Counted from the first letter of the stretch, positions 16,270 to 25,939 are shown. The stretch: DNA of 64,000 bases from Salegentibacter sp. (GCA_024635795.1 JAGXIH010000017.1:354242-418241), one strand, 5' to 3'. Notes: generated by a model from the letters alone, not told the origin. Numbers and translations are program-made.

Positions 16270-17918
16270 TAATTACCTTCTTTATTAAATTCAACCGAAT
16301 CGATTATACGTTGCGTAATTTCTTCAGCATATGTATCACCTTCATTATGGATCACCACAATTTGCTCGAAGCCGCTATTTTCTATGAAATTCAGAATTTC
16401 ATAGGCATTGGTGACGGCTCTGCCGGTTACCGGATCCTCAATTTCCAGTGTTCCGAAGATCCTAATTCCCTTAACTCCACTTAAAGTACTGAATTCCTCT
16501 TCCTTCATGATGATGTTTCGGGCACCCTGTTGCTCCAGCATCGTATAAATTCCATCTACAGATTTTTCCAGATCAAAATCTGTCTCTCCACTGAATTTCA
16601 CCGTAGTGAGCGATGTGAAGAAATTACTTACCGGACTTCCATAAACAAAGGTTTCACTGCCGAGCATCATTTGCTTCGTCTCCTCCGGAAGATCCAATTC
16701 TTTACGAATTAAAACCTCCGGAGTGGTTATCATCACCGATGGATCTCCATATTCACTGCGTATCCAATCCCCTTCCAGCAATTCTTTAGTAGGATGCCCG
16801 AGCAGGCTATCTCTAACCTCATCGAAACCTTTAGAGATGATAAATGCTGTAACCGCTCCAATAATTAAAAGTGAAGCCAGAACGGCAGCGATCACCACCC
16901 TTTTTTGTTTTTTCTTTCTTTCCCGTGTTTCCCGGTAAGCTTCATCTTCTCTGATTTCTTCTTCGGAAGGCTCCGGCTTGGAAGTCTTCACTTCTTCTAT
17001 GATGTCACCTATCCGGGACCTATCAGATTTAGCGGTAATTACATCGGGTCTGGAATTCGCGAATTTTGCCAGGTCGGCGCGACTAAGGATGACCTTAAGA
17101 TCCTTAATGGTCTTTTCGTCCAAATCAAGTTTACCCGCATTTTTATTTAGTTCGAGATAAGCTATTAACTCTGAGGTAGTACTTTCCAGGGCACGATCAT
17201 AGACTTCCCGGTCCAGATATTTTCTGGCAGAAAATGTAAGCTGAGAATAGTATTCCTTTACTTCTCTCTGCTCCAGAAGACTCGAATTATCCAACTGTTG
17301 CAATTCAAGAATTACCTGTTCATAAGGCGGAAGCTCTTTCTCTGCCTCCTTCTTTTGTCTTCTTCTGTAGAGATAAAAAACAAGCCCGGCCAAGATAAGA
17401 ATAACCAAAAGCCACCAGACCCAGGAAGGTATTTTGAAACTCCCGGGTATTTCTACCGAAGGTTTAATAGGGTACATCTTCTGGCGGGCGGTATCTACCT
17501 CCACATTTGCCACCTCAATAAGCATAGAATCAGTAAGGAATTCCCGATTGTTAATGAGCACTTTTTGCTGCGGGATTACATAGCCTCCCGAATCGAATTG
17601 AGTGAGACTGTATTCCTTTAGCAGCCTGAAGCGATCCTCCAACCTTGTGGTGTCAGGCTTAAAACTCTCAACCACTTCCAGAGGGGAAAAACTTTCTCCT
17701 TCAGGAAATACAACCAGGTTTGAGGAATCTGTTTCAACCTGGATACTATAAATGATCTGTTCCCCAATCTTTATCGCTGAAGTATCAATTTCAGCATTTA
17801 CCTGGGTTTGTTGAGCATAGGAAAATACAGGAATGAGCATCAATAAAAAAAGAACAACCCCTGACAAGGGCTTGCTTCTTTTCTCATTTTTATATTTCCT
17901 TTCTATCAAATCCATCAT
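16269..17918 (-). CDS. Bat operon two-TM protein with extra C-terminal domain
   Basis: A 549-residue envelope protein. In order: signal peptide (VVLFLLMLIPVFSYAQ), a periplasmic beta domain (about residues 38-165), a membrane helix (PSWVWWLLVILILAGLVFY), a cytoplasmic helical domain resembling the DUF4381 type (about 195-300), a second helix near 340-360 (VVIAAVLASLLIIGAV) and a periplasmic C-terminal domain of about 190 residues that I do not recognise. Bat operons carry a BatD/DUF4381-like gene here; the second helix and C-terminal domain look like an addition. It is six bases after the DUF58 gene. Confidence 0.8.
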   Translation of the reverse strand: MMDLIERKYKNEKRSKPLSGVVLFLLMLIPVFSYAQQTQVNAEIDTSAIKIGEQIIYSIQVETDSSNLVVFPEGESFSPLEVVESFKPDTTRLEDRFRLLKEYSLTQFDSGGYVIPQQKVLINNREFLTDSMLIEVANVEVDTARQKMYPIKPSVEIPGSFKIPSWVWWLLVILILAGLVFYLYRRRQKKEAEKELPPYEQVILELQQLDNSSLLEQREVKEYYSQLTFSARKYLDREVYDRALESTTSELIAYLELNKNAGKLDLDEKTIKDLKVILSRADLAKFANSRPDVITAKSDRSRIGDIIEEVKTSKPEPSEEEIREDEAYRETRERKKKQKRVVIAAVLASLLIIGAVTAFIISKGFDEVRDSLLGHPTKELLEGDWIRSEYGDPSVMITTPEVLIRKELDLPEETKQMMLGSETFVYGSPVSNFFTSLTTVKFSGETDFDLEKSVDGIYTMLEQQGARNIIMKEEEFSTLSGVKGIRIFGTLEIEDPVTGRAVTNAYEILNFIENSGFEQIVVIHNEGDTYAEEITQRIIDSVEFNKEGN

Positions 17919-17924
17919 TGTTTT

Positions 17925-18818
17925 TTATCCCCTGCGTTTAAAATAACCCAGTAATTTGGTGACGTAGCTTTCATCTACTCTTGTGTCTATAGTACCCGCG
18001 CCACTTAATCTGAAACTCTCTGTAAAATAATTCTTTCGCTTCCTGTAGAATTCAGCATAATTATTTCTAACCGATTTTGCGCCTGTATTCACTGTGAGAT
18101 ATTCTCCTGTTTCTTCATCCTGCATCTGGACAATCCCCAGGTTTGGAATTTCCTCTTCTCTGCGATCGTACACCCTTATCCCGGTAAGGTCGTGCTTGTT
18201 CGCCGCGATCTTTAAAGTATGTTGATATTCGTCGGCTATAAAATCTGACAGGAGAAAAACAATAGCTTTTTTCTTCTGTACATTGGAAAGGTATTTTAAA
18301 GCCCCTGCGATATCGGTTTTCTTGCCTTCAGGCTTGAATTCTATCAACTCTCTGATAATCCTCAGCACGTGAGAGCGACCCTTTTTAGGCGGAATATATA
18401 ACTCGATCTTATCGGTGAAAAGCATCAGACCAATCTTATCGTTGTTCTGAGTTGCAGAAAAGGCCAGGGTTGCAGCAATTTCGGTGATCACCTCTTTTTT
18501 GAACTGGGATTGCGTCCCGAACATTTCGGAGCCTGAAACATCTACCATAAGCATTAAGGTGAGTTCGCGCTCTTCTTCAAAAACCTTTACAAAAGGTTCG
18601 TTATATCGGGCGGTAACATTCCAGTCTATACTTCGCACATCATCGCCAAACTGGTATTGCCTTACCTCGCTAAAGGTCATTCCCCTACCCTTAAAAGCCG
18701 AGTGATATTCCCCACCAAACACGTGGTCACTCAACCGGCGGGTTTTTATCTCTATTTTTCGTACTTTTTTTAGTAGTTCTTTGGTATCCATTTTAGTCCT
18801 TTCCCGGGCCCGCTTCAA
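17925..18818 (-). CDS. DUF58 domain protein of the Bat/MoxR system
   Basis: A 297-residue cytosolic protein with the DUF58 signature (DVRSIDWNVTARYNEPFVK, about residues 60-80) followed by a VWA-like half with MIDAS-type residues (MVDVSGSEMFG). The N terminus has the typical KKVRKIEIKTRRLSDHVF stretch. DUF58 proteins accompany MoxR ATPases, which are thought to chaperone metal loading or assembly of VWA partners. The gene lies 66 bases downstream of moxR and 6 bases upstream of the two-TM gene. An ATG at codon 10 is a possible alternative start. Confidence 0.92.
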   Translation of the reverse strand: MKRARERTKMDTKELLKKVRKIEIKTRRLSDHVFGGEYHSAFKGRGMTFSEVRQYQFGDDVRSIDWNVTARYNEPFVKVFEEERELTLMLMVDVSGSEMFGTQSQFKKEVITEIAATLAFSATQNNDKIGLMLFTDKIELYIPPKKGRSHVLRIIRELIEFKPEGKKTDIAGALKYLSNVQKKKAIVFLLSDFIADEYQHTLKIAANKHDLTGIRVYDRREEEIPNLGIVQMQDEETGEYLTVNTGAKSVRNNYAEFYRKRKNYFTESFRLSGAGTIDTRVDESYVTKLLGYFKRRG

Positions 18819-18884
18819 GGAAAGCAGAAATTTGAAAGTTTGTAATTAAGTGAATCAGAAAAAGTCCCAAACGGGAATGAAGGT

Positions 18885-19889
18885 CTAAGGCACTTCTATT
18901 TCGTTCACAATTTTATTGATAATATCTTCTGAAGTGATATTTTCAGCCTCGGCCTCGTAGGTAATTCCAATTCTGTGGCGCAACACATCGTATACTACGG
19001 CACGAACGTCTTCAGGAATTACATAGCCGCGCCTTTTGATAAAGGCATAACATTTCGCGGCAATTGCTAAATTTATACTTCCCCGCGGAGAGGCTCCAAA
19101 ATTAATTAGTGGTTTTATCTCTTCCAGTTTATATTTTTCAGGAGTACGCGTTGCAAAAATGATATCGAGAATATATTTTTCAATCTTTTCATCCATATAA
19201 ACTTCCCGAACAGCCTCCTGGGCACGCAAAATTTGCTCCAGACTAACAACAGGGTTAACCTTTGGGAAAGCTCCTTTTAAATTTGATCTTATAATAAGCT
19301 GCTCCTCGGCCATCTGAGGATATTTAATAACCGTTTTAAGCATAAAACGGTCTACCTGTGCTTCAGGCAGAGGATAAGTTCCTTCTTGTTCGATCGGGTT
19401 TTGGGTAGCCATTACCAGGAATGGTTTATCCAGTATAAAAGTTTCATCTCCAATAGTCACCTGTTTTTCCTGCATGGCTTCCAATAATGCCGACTGCACT
19501 TTGGCAGGAGCTCTGTTAATCTCATCGGCAAGCACAAAGTTTGCGAAAATAGGTCCCTTTTTTATGCTGAAATCATTCAGTTTCATATTATAGATCATAG
19601 TACCTATAACATCTGCAGGTAAAAGATCGGGAGTAAATTGAATACGACTGAAGTTCCCATGAACAGCCTGAGAAAGAGTATTTATGGCCAGGGTTTTTGC
19701 AAGTCCGGGAACTCCTTCCAGCAAGATATGACCCTGTCCTAAAAGTCCGATAAGCAAGCGTTCCACCATATCCTTTTGCCCAACAATCACCTTGTTCATT
19801 TCGGTGGTGAGGATGTCTACAAAAGCGCTCTCCCTCTCAATTTTCTCGTTCAGGCTAGCAATATCTACCGAAGCTTCATTTTCTATCAT
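18885..19889 (-). CDS. MoxR family AAA+ ATPase
   Basis: A 334-residue AAA+ ATPase. Walker A is GVPGLAKT, Walker B is VLADEINRAP, sensor 1 lies in VMATQNPIEQEGTYPLPEAQ, and the arginine-finger region is VDRFML. Its length is typical. It heads the Bat operon and is presumed to act as a chaperone for the VWA proteins BatA and BatB. No exact TAnnTTTG box is visible upstream; TCAATTTG lies about 50 bases before the start. Confidence 0.94.
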   Translation of the reverse strand: MIENEASVDIASLNEKIERESAFVDILTTEMNKVIVGQKDMVERLLIGLLGQGHILLEGVPGLAKTLAINTLSQAVHGNFSRIQFTPDLLPADVIGTMIYNMKLNDFSIKKGPIFANFVLADEINRAPAKVQSALLEAMQEKQVTIGDETFILDKPFLVMATQNPIEQEGTYPLPEAQVDRFMLKTVIKYPQMAEEQLIIRSNLKGAFPKVNPVVSLEQILRAQEAVREVYMDEKIEKYILDIIFATRTPEKYKLEEIKPLINFGASPRGSINLAIAAKCYAFIKRRGYVIPEDVRAVVYDVLRHRIGITYEAEAENITSEDIINKIVNEIEVP

Positions 19890-19981
19890 TCTTAAATTTT
19901 TTAACGGGAGTGAATATACATACTTCTAAATACGCGCGCAAATTGAAAAATCTTTGTCATTTTGGCCGTTAAGGGATGGTT

Positions 19982-20009
19982 AAAAAAAGAACGGCCAATG
20001 TGGCCGCTC
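19982..20009 (-). terminator. Terminator of the DUF4382 gene
   Basis: A 9-bp stem (one G-T pair) pairs 19989-19997 with 20001-20009 around a three-base loop. On the minus strand it is followed by seven Ts. It sits 32 bases after the lipoprotein gene and separates it from the Bat operon. Confidence 0.8.
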
Positions 20010-20041
20010 CTTCAGTTAAATCAATAAATAGAAAGGTTTTT

Positions 20042-20875
20042 TTACTCTGAACCATCAAGATATATGGTTCCAAGATTATTTGTACCAGCTGCTTCTACCA
20101 CTACATCGTTTTTAATAAACGGTGGGTAGCCGCTGGCTTCTTCAGGAGTGATAGTAACTTTATAAGTTCCAGCTGGCAAAGCGTGCAATACGAATTCACC
20201 GCTATCTGAAGTATAAGCCGAAATAGTATGGTTACCGCTAGTTGCTTTTACCAAGGTACTGTATTCGGTAGGATGTACATCTCCTACGATTTCTCCTGTA
20301 TCAGCATAGGTCGAAAGTCTGATTACAGGTTTTAGGATAAAACCTCCATTTCCGGTGGTAACTATAGACTCATCAACATCAAAATCGAGCAGGAATTCAT
20401 AGTGCTCTCCGGCTTCCAGTTCCTGATTTAGATTCAATTTTAGGCCCGACTGTTGTGCACTTGGTGTTGCTAGTGGTAATTCTACGCCGTCAACTGTAAC
20501 GAAATTATCCGGACCAAGCACCAATCTTATTTGGCTAACAAAACCTGCAGGGATCTCAGAATCGGCAAGTTGCTGAGTAATTCCTCCGGTTAGTTCTAAC
20601 AGGTTGTATTGTCTTTCCTCAACATTATCAAGGCTTAACCAGCCTTCTTCATCGGTCACTCCTTGTTCAGCTTCCACCTGCACCATCACATCCTTAACAT
20701 CAACGAGAACTTTTTCATAATCGCCAGGAGCATCTGTCATTCTCACGGTCACTCTTGCATTTTCTTCAGTAATAGCATCATCGGTATCGTCATCGCTACA
20801 GCTGGTAAGGCCTAAACCTAAAACCGCCAAAAAAATTGCGGGTTTCAGGCTCCATTTTCTAAAAGATCTTTTCAT
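20042..20875 (-). CDS. DUF4382 lipoprotein with carboxypeptidase-like C-terminal domain
   Basis: A 277-residue lipoprotein. The signal peptide ends in a lipobox (LGLGLTSC, Cys at about residue 26) followed by an Asp-rich linker (SDDDTDDA). A DUF4382 domain covers about residues 40-185 (VTVRMTDAPGDYEKVLVDV). A small carboxypeptidase regulatory-like beta-sandwich follows, about 190-275 (AYTSDSGEFVLHALPAGTYKV). DUF4382 proteins are outer-membrane-associated lipoproteins of unknown function. The acidic residues after the Cys fit the surface-export signal proposed for Bacteroidota lipoproteins. Monocistronic, with its own terminator. Confidence 0.88.
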   Translation of the reverse strand: MKRSFRKWSLKPAIFLAVLGLGLTSCSDDDTDDAITEENARVTVRMTDAPGDYEKVLVDVKDVMVQVEAEQGVTDEEGWLSLDNVEERQYNLLELTGGITQQLADSEIPAGFVSQIRLVLGPDNFVTVDGVELPLATPSAQQSGLKLNLNQELEAGEHYEFLLDFDVDESIVTTGNGGFILKPVIRLSTYADTGEIVGDVHPTEYSTLVKATSGNHTISAYTSDSGEFVLHALPAGTYKVTITPEEASGYPPFIKNDVVVEAAGTNNLGTIYLDGSE

Positions 20876-21037
20876 AAGTAGAATTTTTTTATTGTTCGTT
20901 GGTTCGATAACGCATAGGAAGATATTTCATTTTGTTACTATAATATTATTAACGAAATTTAACAGGCTTTAACCCTATGTTAAAAATACAAGCCCAGAGT
21001 TCGTTTAATTAATAATTACTTTTAAATTAAAAAAACA

Positions 21038-21787
21038 ATGAAAACTGCTTTAATAACCGGTGCTTCCAGTGGAATAGGCCGTGCAACTGCAAGGCTTTTG
21101 GCCCAGGAGAATTTTAAATTAATAATCTGCGGAAGAAGAAAGGATCGCCTGGCCGAACTCAGGGACGAACTCCAGAAACTGGTTCCGGTTCATGTACTGC
21201 GTTTTGATGTTCGGGATAAAAATGAGGTCTTTAAAAATATAAGTCAACTCCCTGAAGAGTTTCAGAAGATAGACATCCTCGTCAATAATGCCGGGAACGC
21301 ACATGGACTGGCCTCTATTGAAAGCGGTAACACCGATGACTGGGATGCGATGTTGGATATTAATGTAAAAGGACTTTTATATGTAAGTAAGGCAGTGATT
21401 CCGGGAATGGTAGAACGGAAAAACGGCCATATCATTAATATTGGCTCTACTGCAGGGAAAGAAGTTTACCCAAATGGAAATGTGTATTGCGCCAGTAAAC
21501 ACGCAGTTGACGCACTTAACCAGGGAATGCGAATAGACCTGAATAAATACAAGATTAAAGTTGGCGCGGTAAACCCCGGCCTCACCCAAACCGAATTCAG
21601 CGAGGTGCGTTTTAAGGGAAATACGGAAAAGGCCAAAAAGGTTTACCAAGGCTATAAAGCTTTAGAAGCTAAGGATATTGCTGAAATAATCTACTTTATG
21701 ATTAGTCGCCCATTACACGTAAATATTGCCGATCTTACCGTGATGCCTACAGCACAGGCCAACAGTACTACGGTAAATAAAGATTGA
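21038..21787 (+). CDS. Short-chain dehydrogenase/reductase
   Basis: A 249-residue cytosolic SDR of the YdfG/serine dehydrogenase-like group. The cofactor motif TGASSGIGRA is at residues 7-16. RR at about 32-33 (IICGRRKDR) suggests NADP preference. The NNAG motif is present, a serine lies in the NIGSTAG segment, and the catalytic pair is in YCASK. Length is normal. The likely substrates are hydroxy-amino acids or related alcohols, but the exact one cannot be told. Monocistronic. Confidence 0.9.
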   Translation: MKTALITGASSGIGRATARLLAQENFKLIICGRRKDRLAELRDELQKLVPVHVLRFDVRDKNEVFKNISQLPEEFQKIDILVNNAGNAHGLASIESGNTDDWDAMLDINVKGLLYVSKAVIPGMVERKNGHIINIGSTAGKEVYPNGNVYCASKHAVDALNQGMRIDLNKYKIKVGAVNPGLTQTEFSEVRFKGNTEKAKKVYQGYKALEAKDIAEIIYFMISRPLHVNIADLTVMPTAQANSTTVNKD

Positions 21788-21824
21788 TGTTTATATTCCT
21801 AAGAATACCAGAAATATAATAAAA

Positions 21825-21847
21825 GATTCCGCCTTCGCGGAAATGAC
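21825..21847. repeat. Small palindromic element before the AlbA_2 gene
   Basis: TTCCGC, a CTTC loop and GCGGAA form a perfect 6-bp hairpin at about 21827-21842, followed by ATGAC. It resembles the short GC palindromes scattered between flavobacterial genes. I found no second copy in this window, so repetition is not shown. Confidence 0.35.
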
Positions 21848-21854
21848 TGTTTTT

Positions 21855-22991
21855 ATGATCAACAAACGCCTTTTAATCAAAAACCTACTCGCTCATAGCA
21901 ACGAAAACAGCTTTTATGACAAAAAGCTGCGACTCAATATTGGAGAAAGAGAAGGAAAGGCCAAATTTTTAAAGCATGTTTGTGCTCTGGCAAATTCAAA
22001 TCCCGAGAACAATTCCTATATTGTGATTGGGGTGAAGGATGCTGACAATTCTATTGTAGGTGTAGATTTCTTTGACGACAGCAAGATTCAGAATCTTGTT
22101 AATGCCTACCTTGAAAATCCACCTTTGATCTCCTATGAAAATATTCCATTTCCCCATCTACCCTCTCAGCTGGTGGTAGGCCTGGTTACCATTAGACCAA
22201 ATCATGGTAAGATATGTTCTCTTCAAAAAAATATCTGGAAATACTACAGAGGCTCAGTATTTAAAAGGGAGGGCAGCATAAGTATGCCTAAAACTGCCGA
22301 AATTGGAATAGAGAATGTTAATTTGGAAATAGTGACTTCTATAGAAAATCATTCTCATAATAATATCGAACTCACTTTAGATGGGGTTTTCGATTTTTTG
22401 AACAAGCGACAGGATTTTAAGGCCACCTATAAGGTCTTTAAGGAGTATTTCGTAGTATGCTGGGCAGGAAAAGAGAAAAAAGGAAAACAAGGCACCTACT
22501 ATTCAAGGGTTGATATCGAGCTCATCAATGAACAGGTAAAACTATTTTATTCAGAATTAGATGAAGTAAGCATTACAACTACTAAAGACCAGTTCAAAAT
22601 TTTGGAGTTTGTTCACCTGGGATTGCACGATAGTTTTAAATATTATCCATTGGAAGAGGTGATCATTAATTTTAAGAATAATATGAGTTATGAGATAGAA
22701 AGCAATCTGCTTTTTGAACCTCCTAAATTCGACAAAAAAGTTTTGTATCACATCTACAACAGTAATAACAGCCTACTTGAGAAACTAAAAAAAGACAGGC
22801 CGTTGAGTAAGCACGAGGAAAAAGATCTAATTAACCTTCCTTCAACATATCTTCTCTGCTATTTTAATAATTTTGAAAACGCAATTAATAAACTTGAAGA
22901 ATCCAGGTTGCATTTAAAGAAATACAGTCAGGAGGCTTACAATAATTACAAGGAAACCAGCAGGATCCTTAGAAAGGTAAAATACAATTAA
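21855..22991 (+). CDS. AlbA_2/Schlafen-type putative nucleic-acid-binding protein
   Basis: A 378-residue soluble protein. The first 150 residues have the AlbA_2 (Schlafen-like) pattern: an early acidic/basic stretch (KLRLNIGEREGKAKFLKHV), the ALANS segment, and IVIGVKDADNSIVGVDFF. The C-terminal 200 residues are helical and Lys/Glu-rich with no match I recognise. No catalytic motif is certain. I chose the ATG at 21855, because an ATG four codons upstream at 21843 lies inside the palindromic element. The metallophosphatase gene starts one base after its stop, indicating a two-gene unit. Confidence 0.7.
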   Translation: MINKRLLIKNLLAHSNENSFYDKKLRLNIGEREGKAKFLKHVCALANSNPENNSYIVIGVKDADNSIVGVDFFDDSKIQNLVNAYLENPPLISYENIPFPHLPSQLVVGLVTIRPNHGKICSLQKNIWKYYRGSVFKREGSISMPKTAEIGIENVNLEIVTSIENHSHNNIELTLDGVFDFLNKRQDFKATYKVFKEYFVVCWAGKEKKGKQGTYYSRVDIELINEQVKLFYSELDEVSITTTKDQFKILEFVHLGLHDSFKYYPLEEVIINFKNNMSYEIESNLLFEPPKFDKKVLYHIYNSNNSLLEKLKKDRPLSKHEEKDLINLPSTYLLCYFNNFENAINKLEESRLHLKKYSQEAYNNYKETSRILRKVKYN

Positions 22992-22992
22992 T

Positions 22993-23721
22993 ATGGGCAG
23001 AAGTATTGCCATTGGAGATATTCATGGGGGATTAAAGGGCCTCATTCAGTTGCTTGAACGTGCGGATATAACTCCAGATGATGAGCTTATTTTTTTGGGA
23101 GATTATGTAGACGGCTGGAGTGATTCAGCGAATGTGGTTTCTTATCTCATTAAACTCGCCCAACAAAACACCTGTATCTTTATTCGCGGAAATCATGACG
23201 ACCTCACCTATCGCTGGCTTAAGACGGGAGAATTGAATGAACAATGGCTACAACACGGCGGCCAGACAAGTATTGATGCCTACAGGAATTTTTCAGAAGA
23301 AGATAAAAAGCAGCACATAGAATTTTATGAGCAGATGCTGGATTATTATATCGATAAGCAAAACAGACTTTTTGTACACGCCGGTTTTACAAACCAGCAT
23401 GGTCCGGAGACCGAATATCACGAATCAGGCTTCTATTGGGATCGTACCCTTTGGGAAACAGTACTTTCTCTGGATAAGAATATAAAAGCCAACGATAAAT
23501 ATTACCCTAAAAGACTTCAGCTCTTTGAAGAGATTTTTATAGGCCACACACCGGTTACCCGCATAGGGGAGACAACCCCCGTTCACATAGCCAACGTCTG
23601 GAATATAGATACCGGTGCCGCCTTTAACGGACCTATTTCTGCAATAGAAATAAATACCAAGGAAATATGGCAAAGCGACCCTGTTTGTGAACTCTATCCT
23701 GAGGAAAAAGGCAGAAATTAA
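22993..23721 (+). CDS. Calcineurin-like metallophosphatase
   Basis: A 242-residue cytosolic phosphoesterase of the bacterial Ser/Thr phosphatase (PrpE/ApaH-like) group. The di-metal motifs appear in order: GDIHGG (residues 8-13), GDYVDGW, GNHDD, His in LFVHAG, and GHTPVTR. All expected metal ligands are seen. Substrate could be a phosphoprotein or a nucleotide such as Ap4A. It is coupled to the AlbA_2-type gene one base upstream. Confidence 0.9.
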   Translation: MGRSIAIGDIHGGLKGLIQLLERADITPDDELIFLGDYVDGWSDSANVVSYLIKLAQQNTCIFIRGNHDDLTYRWLKTGELNEQWLQHGGQTSIDAYRNFSEEDKKQHIEFYEQMLDYYIDKQNRLFVHAGFTNQHGPETEYHESGFYWDRTLWETVLSLDKNIKANDKYYPKRLQLFEEIFIGHTPVTRIGETTPVHIANVWNIDTGAAFNGPISAIEINTKEIWQSDPVCELYPEEKGRN

Positions 23722-23884
23722 GACTTTCTTATAACAAATCTACATCTTTGAATTATATATTTGTAATTCAAGGATTTTAGCTTTTATTTGTTGGCTATTT
23801 AAAAAACATAGAGTTCAGCACAATTCTTGTTGATAATATATTAACCAACAACATTGTTATGATGTTTGTGTAAATTATTTGAAA

Positions 23885-24889
23885 ATGGCCCTTAATAATG
23901 TTAGATTAGAAGTAATGCAAACCATTGAAAAACAAGTAGATGGTTTTATAGATCAATATCTAATCCCTGTAGAAGATATCTGGCAACCCACCGACCTGTT
24001 GCCAAATTTGCAAAAAGAAAATTATGCCGAGGAAATAGACCAGATTCGTGAAGAGGCTAAGGAACTTGGATACGATTTTTGGGTGGTTTTAGTAGCCGAT
24101 ATGGTGACCGAAGAAGCTCTGCCAACCTATGAATCATGGTTAATGGATATGGAGGGTGTAGTGCAGCACGGCAAATCAAAAGGAGAATCAAACAGTTGGG
24201 CCAAATGGGTACGTCATTGGACAGGAGAGGAGAACCGCCACGGAGATACCCTAAACAAATATCTCTACCTTTCGGGGAGAGTAAATATGAAGGAAATCGA
24301 AAAAACCACTCAATACCTCATCAGTGATGGTTTTGATATTGGAACCGGTCGCGATCCTTACCGGAACTTCGTTTATACGAGCTTCCAGGAGCTAGCCACC
24401 AATATTTCTCACAAACGGGTGGGGCAACTTGCCAAGAAAAAAGGAAATAAAATGCTGGCAAAAATGTGTAACATTATTGCCGGAGATGAGATGAGGCATT
24501 ATATGGCTTACCGCGAATTTGTAAAAACTATTTTTGAGCATGACCCTAGTGAAATGATGTTAGCTTTTCACGATATGATGAAGAAAAAGATCGTTATGCC
24601 TGCGCAATTTATACGTGAGAGTGGTGAGGATATAGCCACTGCTTTTGAGAATTTTTCCAATGCGGCACAGAGACTGGGTGTATATACTACCGAAGATTAT
24701 ATCAGCATTCTGAAAACCCTTAATAATTACTGGGAAATTGATAAAATGCGGGGCCTTACCGACGAGGCTCAGAAAGCTCGTGATTACCTGATGAAATTAC
24801 CAGACAGAATGACCAGAGTTGCAGAAAGAATGGCAATACCACAGGATCAACATAAATTCAAATGGGTCGAACCAAACGGTACGCTTTAA
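23885..24889 (+). CDS. Acyl-ACP desaturase
   Basis: A 334-residue ferritin-like di-iron enzyme that introduces a double bond in acyl-ACP. The iron-binding motifs are EENRHGD (near residue 117) and DEMRHYM (near 204), the spacing expected of the plant-type soluble desaturases. I chose the ATG at 23885; a TTG six bases upstream is also in frame. In Bacteroidota this enzyme is commonly annotated for unsaturated fatty acid synthesis, which fits marine, cold-tolerant life. A strong terminator follows. Confidence 0.93.
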   Translation: MALNNVRLEVMQTIEKQVDGFIDQYLIPVEDIWQPTDLLPNLQKENYAEEIDQIREEAKELGYDFWVVLVADMVTEEALPTYESWLMDMEGVVQHGKSKGESNSWAKWVRHWTGEENRHGDTLNKYLYLSGRVNMKEIEKTTQYLISDGFDIGTGRDPYRNFVYTSFQELATNISHKRVGQLAKKKGNKMLAKMCNIIAGDEMRHYMAYREFVKTIFEHDPSEMMLAFHDMMKKKIVMPAQFIRESGEDIATAFENFSNAAQRLGVYTTEDYISILKTLNNYWEIDKMRGLTDEAQKARDYLMKLPDRMTRVAERMAIPQDQHKFKWVEPNGTL

Positions 24890-24912
24890 AAAAGCTAAAA
24901 AAACATAATAAG

Positions 24913-24942
24913 AACCGCTTTATCAGTTAAAGCGGTTTTTTT
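24913..24942 (+). terminator. Terminator of the desaturase gene
   Basis: A perfect 10-bp stem, AACCGCTTTA (24913-24922) with TAAAGCGGTT (24928-24937), has a five-base loop and runs into a seven-T tract. Confidence 0.9.
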
Positions 24943-24997
24943 ATTGCCTTACTTAAGGAAGTTTATTCATAATATTGCAGATGATTAGTATTTTCCA

Positions 24998-25939
24998 ATG
25001 AGCAATTCTTCAAATCCGCTGCTGGTTATCCTGGCCTTTTTTTCCATCTACTTCATCTGGGGCTCCACCTACCTTTTGAATAAGATCGCGGTTACCGAAC
25101 TGCCTCCCTTTATGTTAGCCTCTATACGGTTTATCACCGCCGGATTGCTTATTTTTTTTATATGTAAAATCCTAAAAATAAGTCTGGCGATTACCCGAAA
25201 GCAATTAACAAATACTATTATAGCCGGTTTTCTATTTCTAGCCTTCGGAAACGGCGTCGTAGTCTGGGCCTTAAAATATGTTGACAGTGGCTTTGCCGCC
25301 TTGGAAATTTCAGCACAACCCTTGGTAGTACTCATAATGATGAGGGCTTTCCAGGGAAAAAAGATTCTGCCTATGTCAATGGTGGGTGTTTTTTTGGGAG
25401 TTATTGGAATTTACCTGCTGGTTAGTCAAAACCAGGTCACCAATCAGGAGAATTCTTGGTCAGGAATAGGAATGATCTTCCTATGCTTGCTTAGCTGGTC
25501 CTACGGAAGTCTTTTTGTAGGCAAGGCGAATTTACCCACCAATCATTTTGTAAATACAGGTTACCAGATGATCACCGGCGGAATCATCCTGCTTCTGGGA
25601 AGCCTGGCATTTGGAGAGCCCTGGAGCTGGCCAACAACCTGGAGTGATCCAACCAGGTATTCGATGTTGCTGCTTATTCTCTTCGGAAGCATTGTGGCCT
25701 TTACCGCCTTTAATTATTTATTGAAAGTAGTTTCTCCGGAAAAAGTAGCGACTTCAACCTACGTCAATCCAATAATAGCTCTTTTCCTTGGCTGGTATTT
25801 TTTAAATGAACAAATCACCATGCAATCTGTCGTTGCGGCAGCAGTTCTGTTAACCGGGGTATATTTTATAAACACCAAGAAAAAACTGGTTATGTTTTCA
25901 AGATTTTCGCCGCGTTTTGGTAAAAAACTAAACCAATAA
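24998..25939 (+). CDS. EamA family drug/metabolite transporter
   Basis: A 313-residue inner-membrane protein with ten hydrophobic helices in two repeats of the EamA fold, opening with IYFIWGSTYLLNKIAV. The second repeat carries the conserved KVVSPEKVATSTYVNPIIA segment. Family members export amino acids or other metabolites; substrate unknown. The Crp-type regulator starts 31 bases after its stop on the same strand. Confidence 0.9.
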   Translation: MSNSSNPLLVILAFFSIYFIWGSTYLLNKIAVTELPPFMLASIRFITAGLLIFFICKILKISLAITRKQLTNTIIAGFLFLAFGNGVVVWALKYVDSGFAALEISAQPLVVLIMMRAFQGKKILPMSMVGVFLGVIGIYLLVSQNQVTNQENSWSGIGMIFLCLLSWSYGSLFVGKANLPTNHFVNTGYQMITGGIILLLGSLAFGEPWSWPTTWSDPTRYSMLLLILFGSIVAFTAFNYLLKVVSPEKVATSTYVNPIIALFLGWYFLNEQITMQSVVAAAVLLTGVYFINTKKKLVMFSRFSPRFGKKLNQ

